DNA of 64,000 nt from positions 62,001 through 126,000 of the forward strand of contig NZ_CP156674.1 of the NCBI RefSeq assembly GCF_039851965.1, written 5' to 3'. This DNA comes from Pseudalkalibacillus hwajinpoensis (GTDB lineage Bacteria > Bacillota > Bacilli > Bacillales > Guptibacillaceae). The translations under genes and the position numbers were made by a program. How positions within the stretch are numbered: the stretch's first letter is position 1; each line of letters begins with the position of its first letter. The notes beneath the pieces are model-generated. The model was not told the origin of the DNA, did not search any database, and saw only the letters and a program-made list of their open reading frames with translations. Below are positions 16,799 through 25,117 of this stretch, one piece after another.

Positions 16799-17719
16799 TC
16801 ACTTAAGCGCTTTGATTGTAACCTTAGCTGCTTTAGCTATAAGCGCATCATTATAGGTAACATTCTTTTTATCTCGACTGGATAGAATCGCCATGACAAT
16901 AGGAGCTCTGTTGGGCGGCCACACAATGGCAATGTCATTACGGGTTCCATAGCCTCCGGCACCGCTCTTATCGCCGACCTTCCAGATTTTAGGCACGCCT
17001 GCACGAATGAGTTTGTCTCCGGTGGTGTTCGTTCGTAGCCAATTGGTTAGGATTGTACGTTTTTTAATCGGGAGCACGTTTTTGCTAATCGTGAAAGCTT
17101 GGAGGTCAGTAGCAAGTGTTCTAGGTGTGCTTGTGTCACGGATATCTCCGGGGATGGCTTCATTCAGATCCGTCTCGAAGCGTCTAGGTTGGGTAACGTT
17201 ATCGCCGATCTGCTTCAGTGCTTTTTCGAATCCACCAGGTCCGCCCAGTTCTTGCAATAATAGGTTCCCTGCGGTGTTATCACTGTAGCGGATAGCAGCT
17301 GCACACAGTTCCCTTAGAGTCATTCCGGTATCTACGTGCATTTTTGTGATGGGCGAATATGTGACCAAGTCTTTGCTCGTATAAGTGATGACTTTGTTGA
17401 GTTCACTAATTGAGTTCTGCTGCAGGATTGCGCCTGCGGCGAGAGCCTTGTATGTAGAAGCGTAAGCAAATCGTTCATCAGGTCGATAAGCGACCGTTCG
17501 CCCCGTTCCAGTGTCGATGGCGTAGACACCGAGCCTAGCATCAAACTTGCTTTCGAGTTGACTGAATTTTCGATTGCTGTGTACCTCTGCGTAAGCATCA
17601 TTATCTTTTGCATTTGCTTTTATCTGCAACGGAAGTACTGATATAGAGGCAAATACCAGAGCTGCTGTTACAAACAATAAAAACACGTGAACTTTCCTGT
17701 TTTTAGACTTTAATATCAT
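16799..17719 (-). CDS. class A beta-lactamase
   Basis: 306 aa serine hydrolase that opens the beta-lactam ring outside the cell. The signal region is MILKSKNRKVHVFLLFVTAA followed by a hydrophobic stretch; no lipobox cysteine is seen, so it is probably secreted. All class A motifs are present: STYK (active serine and lysine), YSDNTAGN (SDN), RFETDLNEA (general-base Glu of the omega loop) and GDKSGAGGYGTRND (KSG). It is on the minus strand behind a CTCCAAGGAGGGAG ribosome site. No blaR/blaI regulator genes are adjacent. It sits in the accessory array, but similar enzymes are also native chromosomal genes in Bacillaceae. Confidence 0.95.
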   Translation of the reverse strand: MILKSKNRKVHVFLLFVTAALVFASISVLPLQIKANAKDNDAYAEVHSNRKFSQLESKFDARLGVYAIDTGTGRTVAYRPDERFAYASTYKALAAGAILQQNSISELNKVITYTSKDLVTYSPITKMHVDTGMTLRELCAAAIRYSDNTAGNLLLQELGGPGGFEKALKQIGDNVTQPRRFETDLNEAIPGDIRDTSTPRTLATDLQAFTISKNVLPIKKRTILTNWLRTNTTGDKLIRAGVPKIWKVGDKSGAGGYGTRNDIAIVWPPNRAPIVMAILSSRDKKNVTYNDALIAKAAKVTIKALK

Positions 17720-17862
17720 AATGCTCCCTCCTTGGAGAATCTGAATGCTTCTAGAACAAAAACCTCATAAATAAATCCGTTAATTTTATCTGAAAATTGG
17801 TCTTTACTGCTGCCTAAAAGTATCCAGCCCATTTGCTCGTGGTTATCAGTCGCTGAAGCAGT

Positions 17863-18634
17863 TTAAATATTCAATTGAGTTTTCTTGTCTAAACTATAAT
17901 TGATGACTTCGTTTGAATTATTGAGAGTGATTTTGACATCTACATATCTACTAGTAACAAAATAAAATGTAGTTCCATCGTGTTCGTTGTAATATGACTT
18001 AATTATTTTAAGTCATTTATGCTAACTTCACTTAATTGTACAGCTATACCTAGTACATACTTTTTATCAAAACTACCATTAATCCTCACTTCAGCTTTTT
18101 CTGAATTCTTTCTTTGAAAAAATCAAATATATAAGCGCTTATTATCGAAGCAGGTATATTACTTAGAAGCAAATCTATCCCCCAATCCGATGCGCCTTTT
18201 TCAAAAATTCTCCCAGTATGAGTAATTGCTAATTGCTGACCAAACTTATTATGTAATTCATTTATCAAATCCTGAGCTAGTCTCTCCTCAAAGTTAGTCA
18301 CATGAACCAATTTATTACCCCCGTTCGAATCAAGACTTGGATAGTCAATTTCTTGACCATTGCTTCTTAATAAAACAGAAATAAAAGAATATTCACTTGT
18401 GTCGAAAAGTTCTACTCTTACAAAAGTAATATTCTCAAAACCGTTAATATGCACAAAAAATCCAACACCTGTCCCAAACCCTATAGTTCTGTGAATTTCA
18501 CTAGAGAACTCCTCCAAATTTTTGTCTATTTGATAACATAGAGTCTTTAAATGCACATCTTCTTTTGGACCAAAACCTATCTCATCCCAAACTTGGTCAT
18601 AAATATCTACTATTAATTACAAACTCCACTCCAT
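17863..18634 (-). pseudogene. unknown protein, disrupted by a stop and two frameshifts
   Basis: About 255 codons if repaired. ATG 18634 (MEWSL) is followed by TAA, then in the same frame LIVDIYDQVWDEIGFGPKED and a long open part to 18086 (GFGTGVGFFVHINGFENITF, ITHTGRIFEKGASDWGID). The frame then shifts near 18110 to KAEVRINGSFDKKYVLGIAV and again near 18005 to KSYYNEHDGTTFYFVTSRYV, ending at 17863. Codon texture is consistent across the breaks. I do not recognise the family. The part near SNIPASIISAYIFDFF is hydrophobic and may be one membrane helix. Confidence 0.65.
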
Positions 18635-18805
18635 TAAAATAATATTCTATACGTTACCTTGATTTGTTACTAACATTTCCTTAATTCGATCAGAGTAATG
18701 GTAAATTTTACTGCTTTTCTGAATTATACAATATTAAACAAGAAAATTCCCTGCTCGTTCATTTTTTATTTGTTCAAATAAAAAAATTGGTACATCTATC
18801 CTTAT

Positions 18806-18850
18806 TATCTTGAAACTGAGTCTTCCACTAAACTGCCCTTTAACGGAACA
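18806..18850 (-). repeat. box repeat module in reverse orientation, second case
   Basis: On the minus strand: GGGCAGTTTAGTGGAAGACT then CAGTTTCAAGATAA, the same module as at 12185. It lies between the abrB-like gene and the disrupted unknown gene. Confidence 0.5.
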
Positions 18851-18895
18851 ACTCTATTGTCAACTTTTCAACTTCAAATGTTCTTTTCCTTTCAC

Positions 18896-18932
18896 TAAAA
18901 AAAACCCTTTAGATAACTAATCTAAAGGGTTA
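18896..18932 (-). terminator. terminator after abrB-like gene
   Basis: Perfect 12-bp stem AACCCTTTAGAT/ATCTAAAGGGTT with a loop of five and a long T-run on the minus strand. Confidence 0.92.
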
Positions 18933-18945
18933 TAATATCGTGACT

Positions 18946-19230
18946 TTATTTCAAATCTACAAATGATGTTTGAATCTCATTCATGAGTAACCTTGCCCCT
19001 TCAGAGCTTAGAACGATATTTCCATTGGCGAATTTTATATTCTCTTCGCTCATTTCACCGGTTATATCGCACGTCATATTAGATTTATACTTCTGAAGAA
19101 TAATCTGTTCTCCATCAATAAAAATTTCAAGTGGGTCTTTTTCTTTTACACCTAAGTTTCTTCTAAGTTCAACAGGGATGACAATTCTCCCCAATTCATC
19201 AACTTTTCTTACTACACCAGTGCTTTTCAT
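18946..19230 (-). CDS. abrB: AbrB-type transition-state regulator
   Basis: 94 aa. The N-terminal swapped-hairpin DNA-binding domain reads MKSTGVVRKVDELGRIVIPV then ELRRNLGVKEKDPLEIFIDG, closely following AbrB of Bacillus (from memory of that protein). The C-terminal oligomerisation half includes SNMTCDITGEMSEENIKFAN. AbrB represses stationary-phase genes. ATG 19230 is chosen; TTG 19236 sits closer to the GGAGG site and is an alternative. Many Bacillaceae carry extra copies, so this one, lying in accessory DNA 25 bases after an unknown gene, may be a paralogue rather than the main abrB. A strong terminator follows. Confidence 0.9.
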   Translation of the reverse strand: MKSTGVVRKVDELGRIVIPVELRRNLGVKEKDPLEIFIDGEQIILQKYKSNMTCDITGEMSEENIKFANGNIVLSSEGARLLMNEIQTSFVDLK

Positions 19231-19254
19231 TTTCAATTCATCCTCCAGATCGTT

Positions 19255-19623
19255 TTATTTCGAAAGGTTTTTCTTTATATCTTCCCAAAAAACGCCTTGT
19301 TTTCGGTATTTGTTAAGTAAGGATTCAATCATGTTGATAGCTGTTTGTAACGCTTCCTCTTTAGTTTCAAATCCTCCACCATTTGGCTCCATACCAATCT
19401 CTTGTTGAAGATCAGGGTCGTTACTACTAGATTCATGGAATGTATGCGGTAACTCTGGCCAGTGCTTATCATCTTTTTCAATTTCGAATTCAAACATAAA
19501 GTTCTCTCCTGGAACATCGATTAATTTAATATCAGCAGCGGTAACTCCTTGATACCGAAATCGATAAGTTTCAACCTTATAAATCAAACTACCTTCTGAA
19601 TGTTTGTATGGATAAGATGACAT
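19255..19623 (-). CDS. unknown protein upstream of abrB-like gene
   Basis: 122 aa, soluble and acidic. It opens MSSYPYKHSEGSLIYKVETY and ends with a helical basic-acidic tail (NMIESLLNKYRKQGVFWEDI). ATG 19623 follows AAAGGAGCTC. I do not recognise the family. It ends 24 bases before the AbrB start on the same strand, so the two are probably co-transcribed. No signal peptide or membrane segment is seen. Confidence 0.65.
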   Translation of the reverse strand: MSSYPYKHSEGSLIYKVETYRFRYQGVTAADIKLIDVPGENFMFEFEIEKDDKHWPELPHTFHESSSNDPDLQQEIGMEPNGGGFETKEEALQTAINMIESLLNKYRKQGVFWEDIKKNLSK

Positions 19624-19671
19624 GATAATGAGCTCCTTTGTTGTATGATTTCCCCGTACTCAAGTTGGGTT

Positions 19672-19870
19672 TTAATCCTCTTCTTTGTCTCTTCTGTGGA
19701 AGACAATAGTACCTACATAATGATTCCTTCCGTCTTCACCTTTCGATCGTGTAACGGTGACGGTATGAACAAAGAAATCTTCATGAAATTTATGGGTATG
19801 AAATTCAATCCATTCCTCAACATCTTCTGTATTTTCCCCTTGAACAATAATGACCTCACGCAAGCGAAAG
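19672..19870 (-). pseudogene. unknown small protein, N-terminus missing
   Basis: About 62 recognisable codons: REVIIVQGENTEDVEEWIEF, HTHKFHEDFFVHTVTVTRSK and VGTIVFHRRDKEED. The frame can be extended to GTG 19893, but those codons are the antisense of the aroA fragment, so the true front was lost at a junction near 19862-19870. Family unknown. It is 48 bases upstream of the preceding unknown gene on the same strand, so it may once have been first in that operon. Confidence 0.5.
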
Positions 19871-20807
19871 TATGAGTAAAAGACCCATCTCACCTTTAAT
19901 AGATGCTTTAAAAGAACTTGGTGCCGAAATAGAATTTTTGAATAATAAAGGTTACTATCCGTTGTAAATAAAAGGTAAAGAATTAGCTGGAGGCGATGTT
20001 AGCCTTTCGGGTAAGATTTCTAGCCAATTTATTAGTGGTTTACTGATTCCGTCACCTTATGCTAAAGAATCAATCACAGTGAACATTAAGGATTACATTG
20101 TTCAACATTCCTATGTGTTTTTAACACTACAATTAATGGAGAAATTCGGTGCCAATGTTGAATATGATAAAAACCTAAAAAAAATAGTAGTTCATCCTTC
20201 GCATTACACTCCACATGATATAGAGTTAGAAGCAGATGCTTCTACAGCATGTTACTTTCTAGCCCTTGCAGCACTGACAAATGGTAAAATCCGAATCGAT
20301 AATCTAACTTATGAAACAAAACAGCCAGATATAAAAATGGTTGATGTCCTTGAACAAATGGGATGTAAGGTAACAAAGGGTTCATCTTTTATTGAATTAA
20401 AAGGGGTTACCCAATTAAAAGGTGGATTTGAAATTTCTATGAGGGAGATGTCAGATCAGACTTTAACATTAGCATCAATAGCTCCATTTGCAGATAGACC
20501 AATAACCATAAAGGATGTTGAACATATACGCCATCATGAATCAAATCGTATTAGTGTAATATGTGAATCTTTAACTAAGTTAGGAATTAAAGTAGAGGAA
20601 TTTGAAGATGGATTAAAAGTGTATCCAGGTAATCCGAAACCAACTTTGCTAAATACTCATGATGATCATAGAGTTGCTATGTCAATAGCACTTATAGGTT
20701 CAAAAGTTGAAGGGATTCAAATAAATGATCCAGGATGTGTTTCTAAAACTTGTCCCCAGTATTTTAGGTTGTTGGAGAGCTTAGGCTTGAATATACGTCA
20801 TCTTTAA
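19862..20807 (+). pseudogene. aroA: 5-enolpyruvylshikimate-3-phosphate synthase, N-truncated and stopped
   Basis: About 310 codons of an EPSP synthase lacking the first hundred or so residues. It begins SESMSKRPISPLIDALKELG and has TAA after NNKGYYPL. From IKGKELAGGDVSLSGKISSQ it is open to 20807. Visible family motifs are SSQFISGLLIPSP, ELEADASTACYFLALAAL, VEHIRHHESNRI (the K/R-x-S-x-R-type substrate loop) and LLNTHDDHRVAMSIALIG. The catalytic front domain with the Lys of the first GDKS-type motif is gone, so it cannot be active. It is the only plus-strand gene of this stretch and ends in a terminator-like repeat at 20887. Confidence 0.88.
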
Positions 20808-20886
20808 ATGTTGCTTAAATTGATTAGAACAAAGGGTAGTTTTAATCCTTATTAAACTAATTATTCTTTAGTTTAACAAGAAACAA

Positions 20887-20927
20887 AAAGACGATTTTTC
20901 TTCTTAGCGCAGGAAAGTCTTTTTAAT
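20887..20927 (+). terminator. probable terminator after the aroA relic
   Basis: AAAAAGAC/GTCTTTTT stem with a long, T-rich loop. Confidence 0.5.
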
Positions 20928-20963
20928 TCCAAAAAAATGTCATAGAGTGGGTTTTACGTCAAA

Positions 20964-21194
20964 ATGTTGGTAGTACCCCCTTTGGAAGTTGCGACTCCAG
21001 CCAGTAATGCGGTGTACACTCCTAAGGTTAATATGCCTGAAATTGATGTGAATGGAGGAGATTCTAAACAGAGTAACACAAGTGCTAATTTTACATTCAG
21101 ACTCGGTAAGCGTACGTTCAGTGCTTTTGTGGGCGACATATATGAAGCTCAAAAAGAAATCGAACTGAGAGAACGTAGAGAAGCAGGTCGCTAA
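20964..21194 (+). CDS. unknown 76-aa protein, possibly a phage-tail-protein tail fragment
   Basis: 76 codons: MLVVPPLEVATPASNAVYTP ... NFTFRLGKRTFSAFVGDIYE, ending with a charged helix (QKEIELRERREAGR). The FTFRLGKRTFSAFVGDI text resembles the end of phage tail or tape-measure proteins, a weak recollection. No convincing ribosome site precedes ATG 20964, so it may be a C-terminal remnant. A hairpin with a T-run follows at 21198-21223. Confidence 0.35.
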   Translation: MLVVPPLEVATPASNAVYTPKVNMPEIDVNGGDSKQSNTSANFTFRLGKRTFSAFVGDIYEAQKEIELRERREAGR

Positions 21195-21334
21195 AGTGAG
21201 GAGGAGAAATCCCTTCTCTTTTTTATTGGCCAAAAATGTGTTCTATGTGAATAACCATAGCCCCCTACTATTGTTGATTACATTCTTCACAATATCAACA
21301 ATATTTTCACATAATTATCCAATTAACTTTAAAA

Positions 21335-21415
21335 TAGTTGTTCAAGAATTTGGCCCTATTACTGAAAAAGGCACAATTCCTCTTCAAGAATTGCGCCCGA
21401 TTGCAGAACTAATCA
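21335..21415 (+). repeat. two box repeats in tandem
   Basis: GTTGTTCAAGAATTTGGCCC and CTTCAAGAATTGCGCCCGAT, then TGCAGAACTAATC. Two adjacent boxes with no gene between; the remainder of 21224-21601 shows nothing I recognise. Confidence 0.45.
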
Positions 21416-21601
21416 TCAATGTATTTTCCATCTTTTTTATTTGTTATTTCTTCACCTTTTTTATTATTATACCCTATTACATAAATATTGTCTGAATCAG
21501 TAAGTCCAATTATAATTACTCTTACGAGAAGATTCTCAAGTTTTTATACTAATACCAACATCTTGCCTCTTCAACTAGTACAGTCATTTTATAATAATTT
21601 A

Positions 21602-22909
21602 TTATGTTAATCCTAAATGTTCACGGAAGGTATGACCTTCATATTTCTTTCTGAAAATACCTCTTTTTTGCATTTCAGGAACAATTAGTTCAACAAAGTC
21701 TTCTAAACTATCGGGTAATGTAGGAGGCATAAGATTAAATCCGTCAGCCACACCAGCTTCAAACCAGACTTCCATCTGATCCACAATTTCGTCGGGTGTA
21801 CCTATCAGCGTGTGATGTCCACCGCCTGCATTAAGATATCCTAATAATTCTCTTACTGTAGGTTGTGTATCATTAATAATTTCTAGTATCGTTTCGTAAC
21901 GTCCAACTGGACCAGTAAATTCTTCTACTGGGGGTAATTGAGGTACTTCTTTATCAATTTTCCAATTAGAACAGTCTTGTTGAATAAAGAAACTCAACTG
22001 TTTTAAAGCTGTTTCAAGAGGTAATTGCTCATCTAATGCTGCTTTTTTGGCTAAAGCTTCTTCATGAGTATGACCTACATAGGTTACTAAGCCTGGAAAT
22101 ACTTTAATATGTCTATTGCTGTCTTCGCTTTGTTTAACTTGTTCATCTAATTTTTTACGAAATTTTTTTGCTTGCTTTAAGTTCCACGACACTGAATAGA
22201 CTGCATCGGCATATTTTGCGGCTAATGCAATGCCTTGTTTAGATGCCCCTGCTTGCATTGATACTGGTTTTCCTTGCGGACTTTTTGGCGTAGTGGATGG
22301 GCCATACACTTTAAAATAGGTACCATCGTGATTAAAAGGCTGAATGTTTGAAGGATTTATCAATGTTCTTTCTTCTCGATGATGTAGAAACTCATTACTG
22401 TCCCATGAAAGAAATAACTTATTCATTAAAGCAGCGAATTCATCTGCCTTCTCATAGCGTTTGTCAAGAGAAGGTAGTTCTTCCATACTATGATTTAACG
22501 CCTCTAAATCAGTCATTGACGTAACGAGATTCCAACCAACACGTCCTTTTGTAATATGGTCTAAACTTAATAGTTGTCGTGAAGCTGTGAAAGGATTAGA
22601 AAAAGTACTTGAAATTGTTGAAACTAATCCCACATGATTCGTCACTTGAGAAATAGCAGTTAAATTGACTAATGGATCAAACCAAAATGCTGGCATATCA
22701 CTAGAATCTTTACCTTGAAATGATTGATTATCAGCAAAGAATACTGCGTCAAAGTAACCTTTTTCTGCTAACTGTGCTAAAGATTGGTAATAAGAAATGT
22801 CTCCAATACGTTCAACGCTTGAGTCAGGCATTAACCAAGCAGCTTGATGGTGTCCACAACCATACAGCAAAACACCTAAGTGTAGTTGTTTTTCTTTAGT
22901 TTTTGTCAT
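21602..22909 (-). CDS. NtaA/SnaA-type FMN-dependent monooxygenase
   Basis: 435 aa bacterial-luciferase-fold flavoprotein of the nitrilotriacetate monooxygenase A group, which uses FMNH2 supplied by a reductase to oxidise a substrate. Typical features are LGVLLYGCGHHQAAW at the start, YFDAVFFADNQS, STISSTFSNPFTASRQLLSL, GRVGWNLVTSMTDLEALNHS and SMQAGASKQGIALAAKYADA. ATG 22909 follows GAGGTG. It lies 82 bases after the SDR gene, and both are downstream of a TPP riboswitch, so the substrate is likely thiamine-related (a thiazole, pyrimidine or sulfur compound), which is an inference. Other members act on riboflavin-like or sulfur heterocycles. Confidence 0.9.
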   Translation of the reverse strand: MTKTKEKQLHLGVLLYGCGHHQAAWLMPDSSVERIGDISYYQSLAQLAEKGYFDAVFFADNQSFQGKDSSDMPAFWFDPLVNLTAISQVTNHVGLVSTISSTFSNPFTASRQLLSLDHITKGRVGWNLVTSMTDLEALNHSMEELPSLDKRYEKADEFAALMNKLFLSWDSNEFLHHREERTLINPSNIQPFNHDGTYFKVYGPSTTPKSPQGKPVSMQAGASKQGIALAAKYADAVYSVSWNLKQAKKFRKKLDEQVKQSEDSNRHIKVFPGLVTYVGHTHEEALAKKAALDEQLPLETALKQLSFFIQQDCSNWKIDKEVPQLPPVEEFTGPVGRYETILEIINDTQPTVRELLGYLNAGGGHHTLIGTPDEIVDQMEVWFEAGVADGFNLMPPTLPDSLEDFVELIVPEMQKRGIFRKKYEGHTFREHLGLT

Positions 22910-22991
22910 TTGTTTACACCTCAAAATACATCATTATTAATTGTCTTGTATACTCCTTTTTTTGAAGGATTATCTATGGTAATTTAAGCTA

Positions 22992-23747
22992 TTAGTTCAT
23001 TGTCAAACCGCCATCTACTGTGAAATTTTGACCTGTAATACCGTTCGCATTTTCCGAAGATAAATAAGCGACCATATTGGCTACATCTTGAGGTGTGGTC
23101 ACCTTCTTCAATGGCGTTGATTGAGCAATTAAATCGAATACTTCTGGTGTTGTAACAGCACTGGCGTCAGTCGTTTTTAATAATCCACCTGAAACTACAT
23201 TCGCTTTTATACCATATAGTCCTAATTCAGAAGCGATATTACGTGTAAAACCTATTAATCCAGCTTTAGCTGTTGTATATTCGTGGTAGGGTACAACAGG
23301 ATTTTGATATAAATTAGTACCTATACTTATAATACTTCCATTTTGTCGTTCAATAAATTGAGGTATGACGCTTTGAACTACATTAAATGCTGCTTTTAAA
23401 GTACCATCTAGTTGTTTTTGATAATCATCCCAAGTGAGTTCTGTGAAGGTTTTCTGTTTGTTTGGATCAAATTTGAAGTCTACTAATGCATTGTTGACTA
23501 CAACATCTATTTGACCAAAATATTCCGTTGCTTTTTTTATCAATTTATCTACTTCTTTACGATTTGTTACATTAGCCTGAATTGCAATAGCATTCTCTTC
23601 ACCAATCTCAGAAACGAGCTTCTCAGCAGCATCTTTGCTTTTATAGTAATTGATAACCACTTGAAATCCTTGTTGTGCCAATGTCTTTACAATAGTTGCT
23701 CCTAAACCTCTACTACTACCTGTTACTAATACTGTTCTAGTCATCAT
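22992..23747 (-). CDS. SDR-family oxidoreductase under TPP riboswitch control
   Basis: 251 aa classical short-chain dehydrogenase. The cofactor loop is TGSSRGLGATIVKTLA, the NNA motif is VVNNALVD, catalytic serine lies in GSIISIGTNLY, and YHEYTTAKAGLIGF holds the Tyr-x-x-x-Lys pair; the end INGQNFTVDGG-type (ITGQNFTVDGGLTMN) is typical. It resembles 3-oxoacyl-ACP reductases such as FabG, but the first position behind a TPP riboswitch points to a thiamine-related role. ATG 23747 follows GGAGTTGTT. It is co-transcribed with the flavin monooxygenase. Confidence 0.9.
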   Translation of the reverse strand: MMTRTVLVTGSSRGLGATIVKTLAQQGFQVVINYYKSKDAAEKLVSEIGEENAIAIQANVTNRKEVDKLIKKATEYFGQIDVVVNNALVDFKFDPNKQKTFTELTWDDYQKQLDGTLKAAFNVVQSVIPQFIERQNGSIISIGTNLYQNPVVPYHEYTTAKAGLIGFTRNIASELGLYGIKANVVSGGLLKTTDASAVTTPEVFDLIAQSTPLKKVTTPQDVANMVAYLSSENANGITGQNFTVDGGLTMN

Positions 23748-23812
23748 AACAACTCCTATATTTTTAATTTTGATGAAACTTAAATAATAAAATGATAGAT
23801 AAAATAAAAAAT

Positions 23813-23840
23813 ACGCAACCTTCCCATAGGAAAGTTGCGT
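23813..23840 (-). terminator. riboswitch expression-platform terminator
   Basis: Stem ACGCAACTTTCC/GGAAGGTTGCGT (one bulge) followed on the minus strand by a T-rich run, between the TPP aptamer and the SDR gene. Confidence 0.85.
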
Positions 23841-23903
23841 AAAAACAAATAACTACATATTAAGAATAAGGTACAATCGCTCTTTAAGTATGTATTAGAG
23901 TTT

Positions 23904-23987
23904 ACACTTTCCTACGCTAGTTTCAGCTAGTTCAGGTTCAAAGGGTTTGAGCTAATACTCATCTCAGTTAAATAACACCCCTAGTGC
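23904..23987 (-). promoter_or_regulatory. TPP riboswitch (THI element)
   Basis: On the minus strand the conserved aptamer parts appear in order: CTAGGGGTG, AACTGAGATGAG, ACCCTTTGAACCTGAACTAG and CTAGCGTAGGAAAG. These match the thiamin-pyrophosphate aptamer (J3-2 CTGAGA, and TGAACCTGA). With the terminator at 23813 it should stop transcription of the SDR and monooxygenase genes when thiamin pyrophosphate is plentiful. Confidence 0.93.
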
Positions 23988-24120
23988 ATATATTTAAGTT
24001 ATATTTAATGTTATAGTGTTAAGAAATTTATGTCAAGGAAATATGGCTAGTTAAAGTATTTCTATAACTTTGTTATTCTAAAATTAACATGTTATATCTT
24101 CTTTCATAACTAATCTATTG

Positions 24121-24506
24121 AATCTGCTTCCCCATTGGCTGTTCAGGAATGGTTTCATATTGCCTAACCATTACTTTTTTCTTAATCTGATAGATCTCAA
24201 GCATTTCTTTCACATATGTCTGACAGTACTTTCCCCAATCACCAAGTTAGGATAACGCTCCAGGAGCCAATCTCTGATTTGTGCTGCACTAAGGTGCGGA
24301 TACTCTTCCAGCCAGGCAATAATCCAGTCTCGATAAGGGGCTAACTTTCTAGGGTTTCGATGAGGGCCTTCTAAAAGTTTTTTAGCCTCCTCAAATGTCA
24401 TTTGTAAGTATTTATAGATCGTAGGTCGTGACACTTTAAGTTCTTTTGCGATTTGTGACTTTCTAAACTTTCGCTCATACAATTGATGAATCTGTACATA
24501 CAACAT
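24121..24506 (-). pseudogene. IS21-family transposase IstA, N-terminal fragment, frameshifted
   Basis: ATG 24506 follows GGAGGAG and reads MLYVQIHQLYERKFRKSQIA then KELKVSRPTIYKYLQM, a helix-turn-helix, followed by EEYPHLSAAQIRDWLLERYP. One base is lost near 24215 after STVR; the next frame continues YVKEMLEIYQIKKKVMVRQY and ETIPEQPMGKQIQ and then stops at about 24121. The integrase core and the IstB ATPase gene are missing. The fragment is a deletion remnant, with no inverted repeats found. Confidence 0.8.
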
Positions 24507-24732
24507 AAATTTCTCCTCCAAAATCCTACCCCCCCAATAAAATAACAATTATTATTAGTTTACTAGAGTTTTAGATTGATGAAGCAAAAGTGTAAAATTC
24601 AGCCTAGGGAAAACTGTTAACTTCATTCTAGCGTTTACATCTACTTCTTTTTTCATTACTAGACCCATTAATCGAATAACTTAGAGTTTCTTTCACTTCC
24701 TAATAACCCCTTCTCTTTATTCCAGAAAATGG

Positions 24733-25062
24733 CCCTATAATGGAAGACGCAACATCAATCGCTTTTATTCTATACGTCATTCACGCTCATTCTAAAATCT
24801 TTCTTATTTTTCTTTTATCATTAAGATTTAAGACAATCTCATAACCCAAGGCAACTATTAAACCCGACCAAAAGATTATAGCCGATGAAAAGAAATCATC
24901 TGTAAAAATTAGATTATGAGTGTAGTTCACAAATAACAATATCAAATAGGTATAAAAGCCAACTATTGCTCCCTTTTTCCAATTTATCATTTGTCTATTA
25001 GTCATAGATTTAAATAAACTCAAAGTAGTTCCTCCAGGCAAAGGTTATTCTTGAATTGCTCC
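24733..25062. repeat. 330-bp duplicated gene unit, copy 1
   Basis: This matches 37397-37726 without gaps; four substitutions were counted by eye. The left edge falls in a box (GGCCCTATAATGGAAGA versus CTCCCCCTATAATGGAAGA) and the right edge in another (GAATTGCTCCC versus GAATTGCTCCT). The unit holds one small membrane-protein gene. The flanks on either side are unrelated. Confidence 0.9.
24787..25023 (-). CDS. small two-helix membrane protein, copy 1
   Basis: 78 aa. It starts at TTG 25023, 7 bases after GGAGGAAC: (M)SLFKSMTNRQMINWKKGAIV then the helices GFYTYLILLFVNYT and SSAIIFWSGLIVALGYEIVL, and the tail NLNDKRKIRKILE. The upstream GTG/ATG-type extension would place the ribosome site inside the gene. 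The paralogue at 37451 differs at two residues (L/F and I/N). Family unknown. It forms the whole cargo of the box-bounded 330-bp unit. Confidence 0.65.
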   Translation of the reverse strand: MSLFKSMTNRQMINWKKGAIVGFYTYLILLFVNYTHNLIFTDDFFSSAIIFWSGLIVALGYEIVLNLNDKRKIRKILE

Positions 25063-25117
25063 CTTTTCATGAAGATCATGAAGATAGGTACTAATATATT
25101 AATCGTTTAATTAAAAG

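Noticed and set aside
21196..21495. 99-codon plus-strand frame
   Set aside because: It runs through a terminator hairpin and two box repeats; the hydrophobic text comes from AT-rich repeats.
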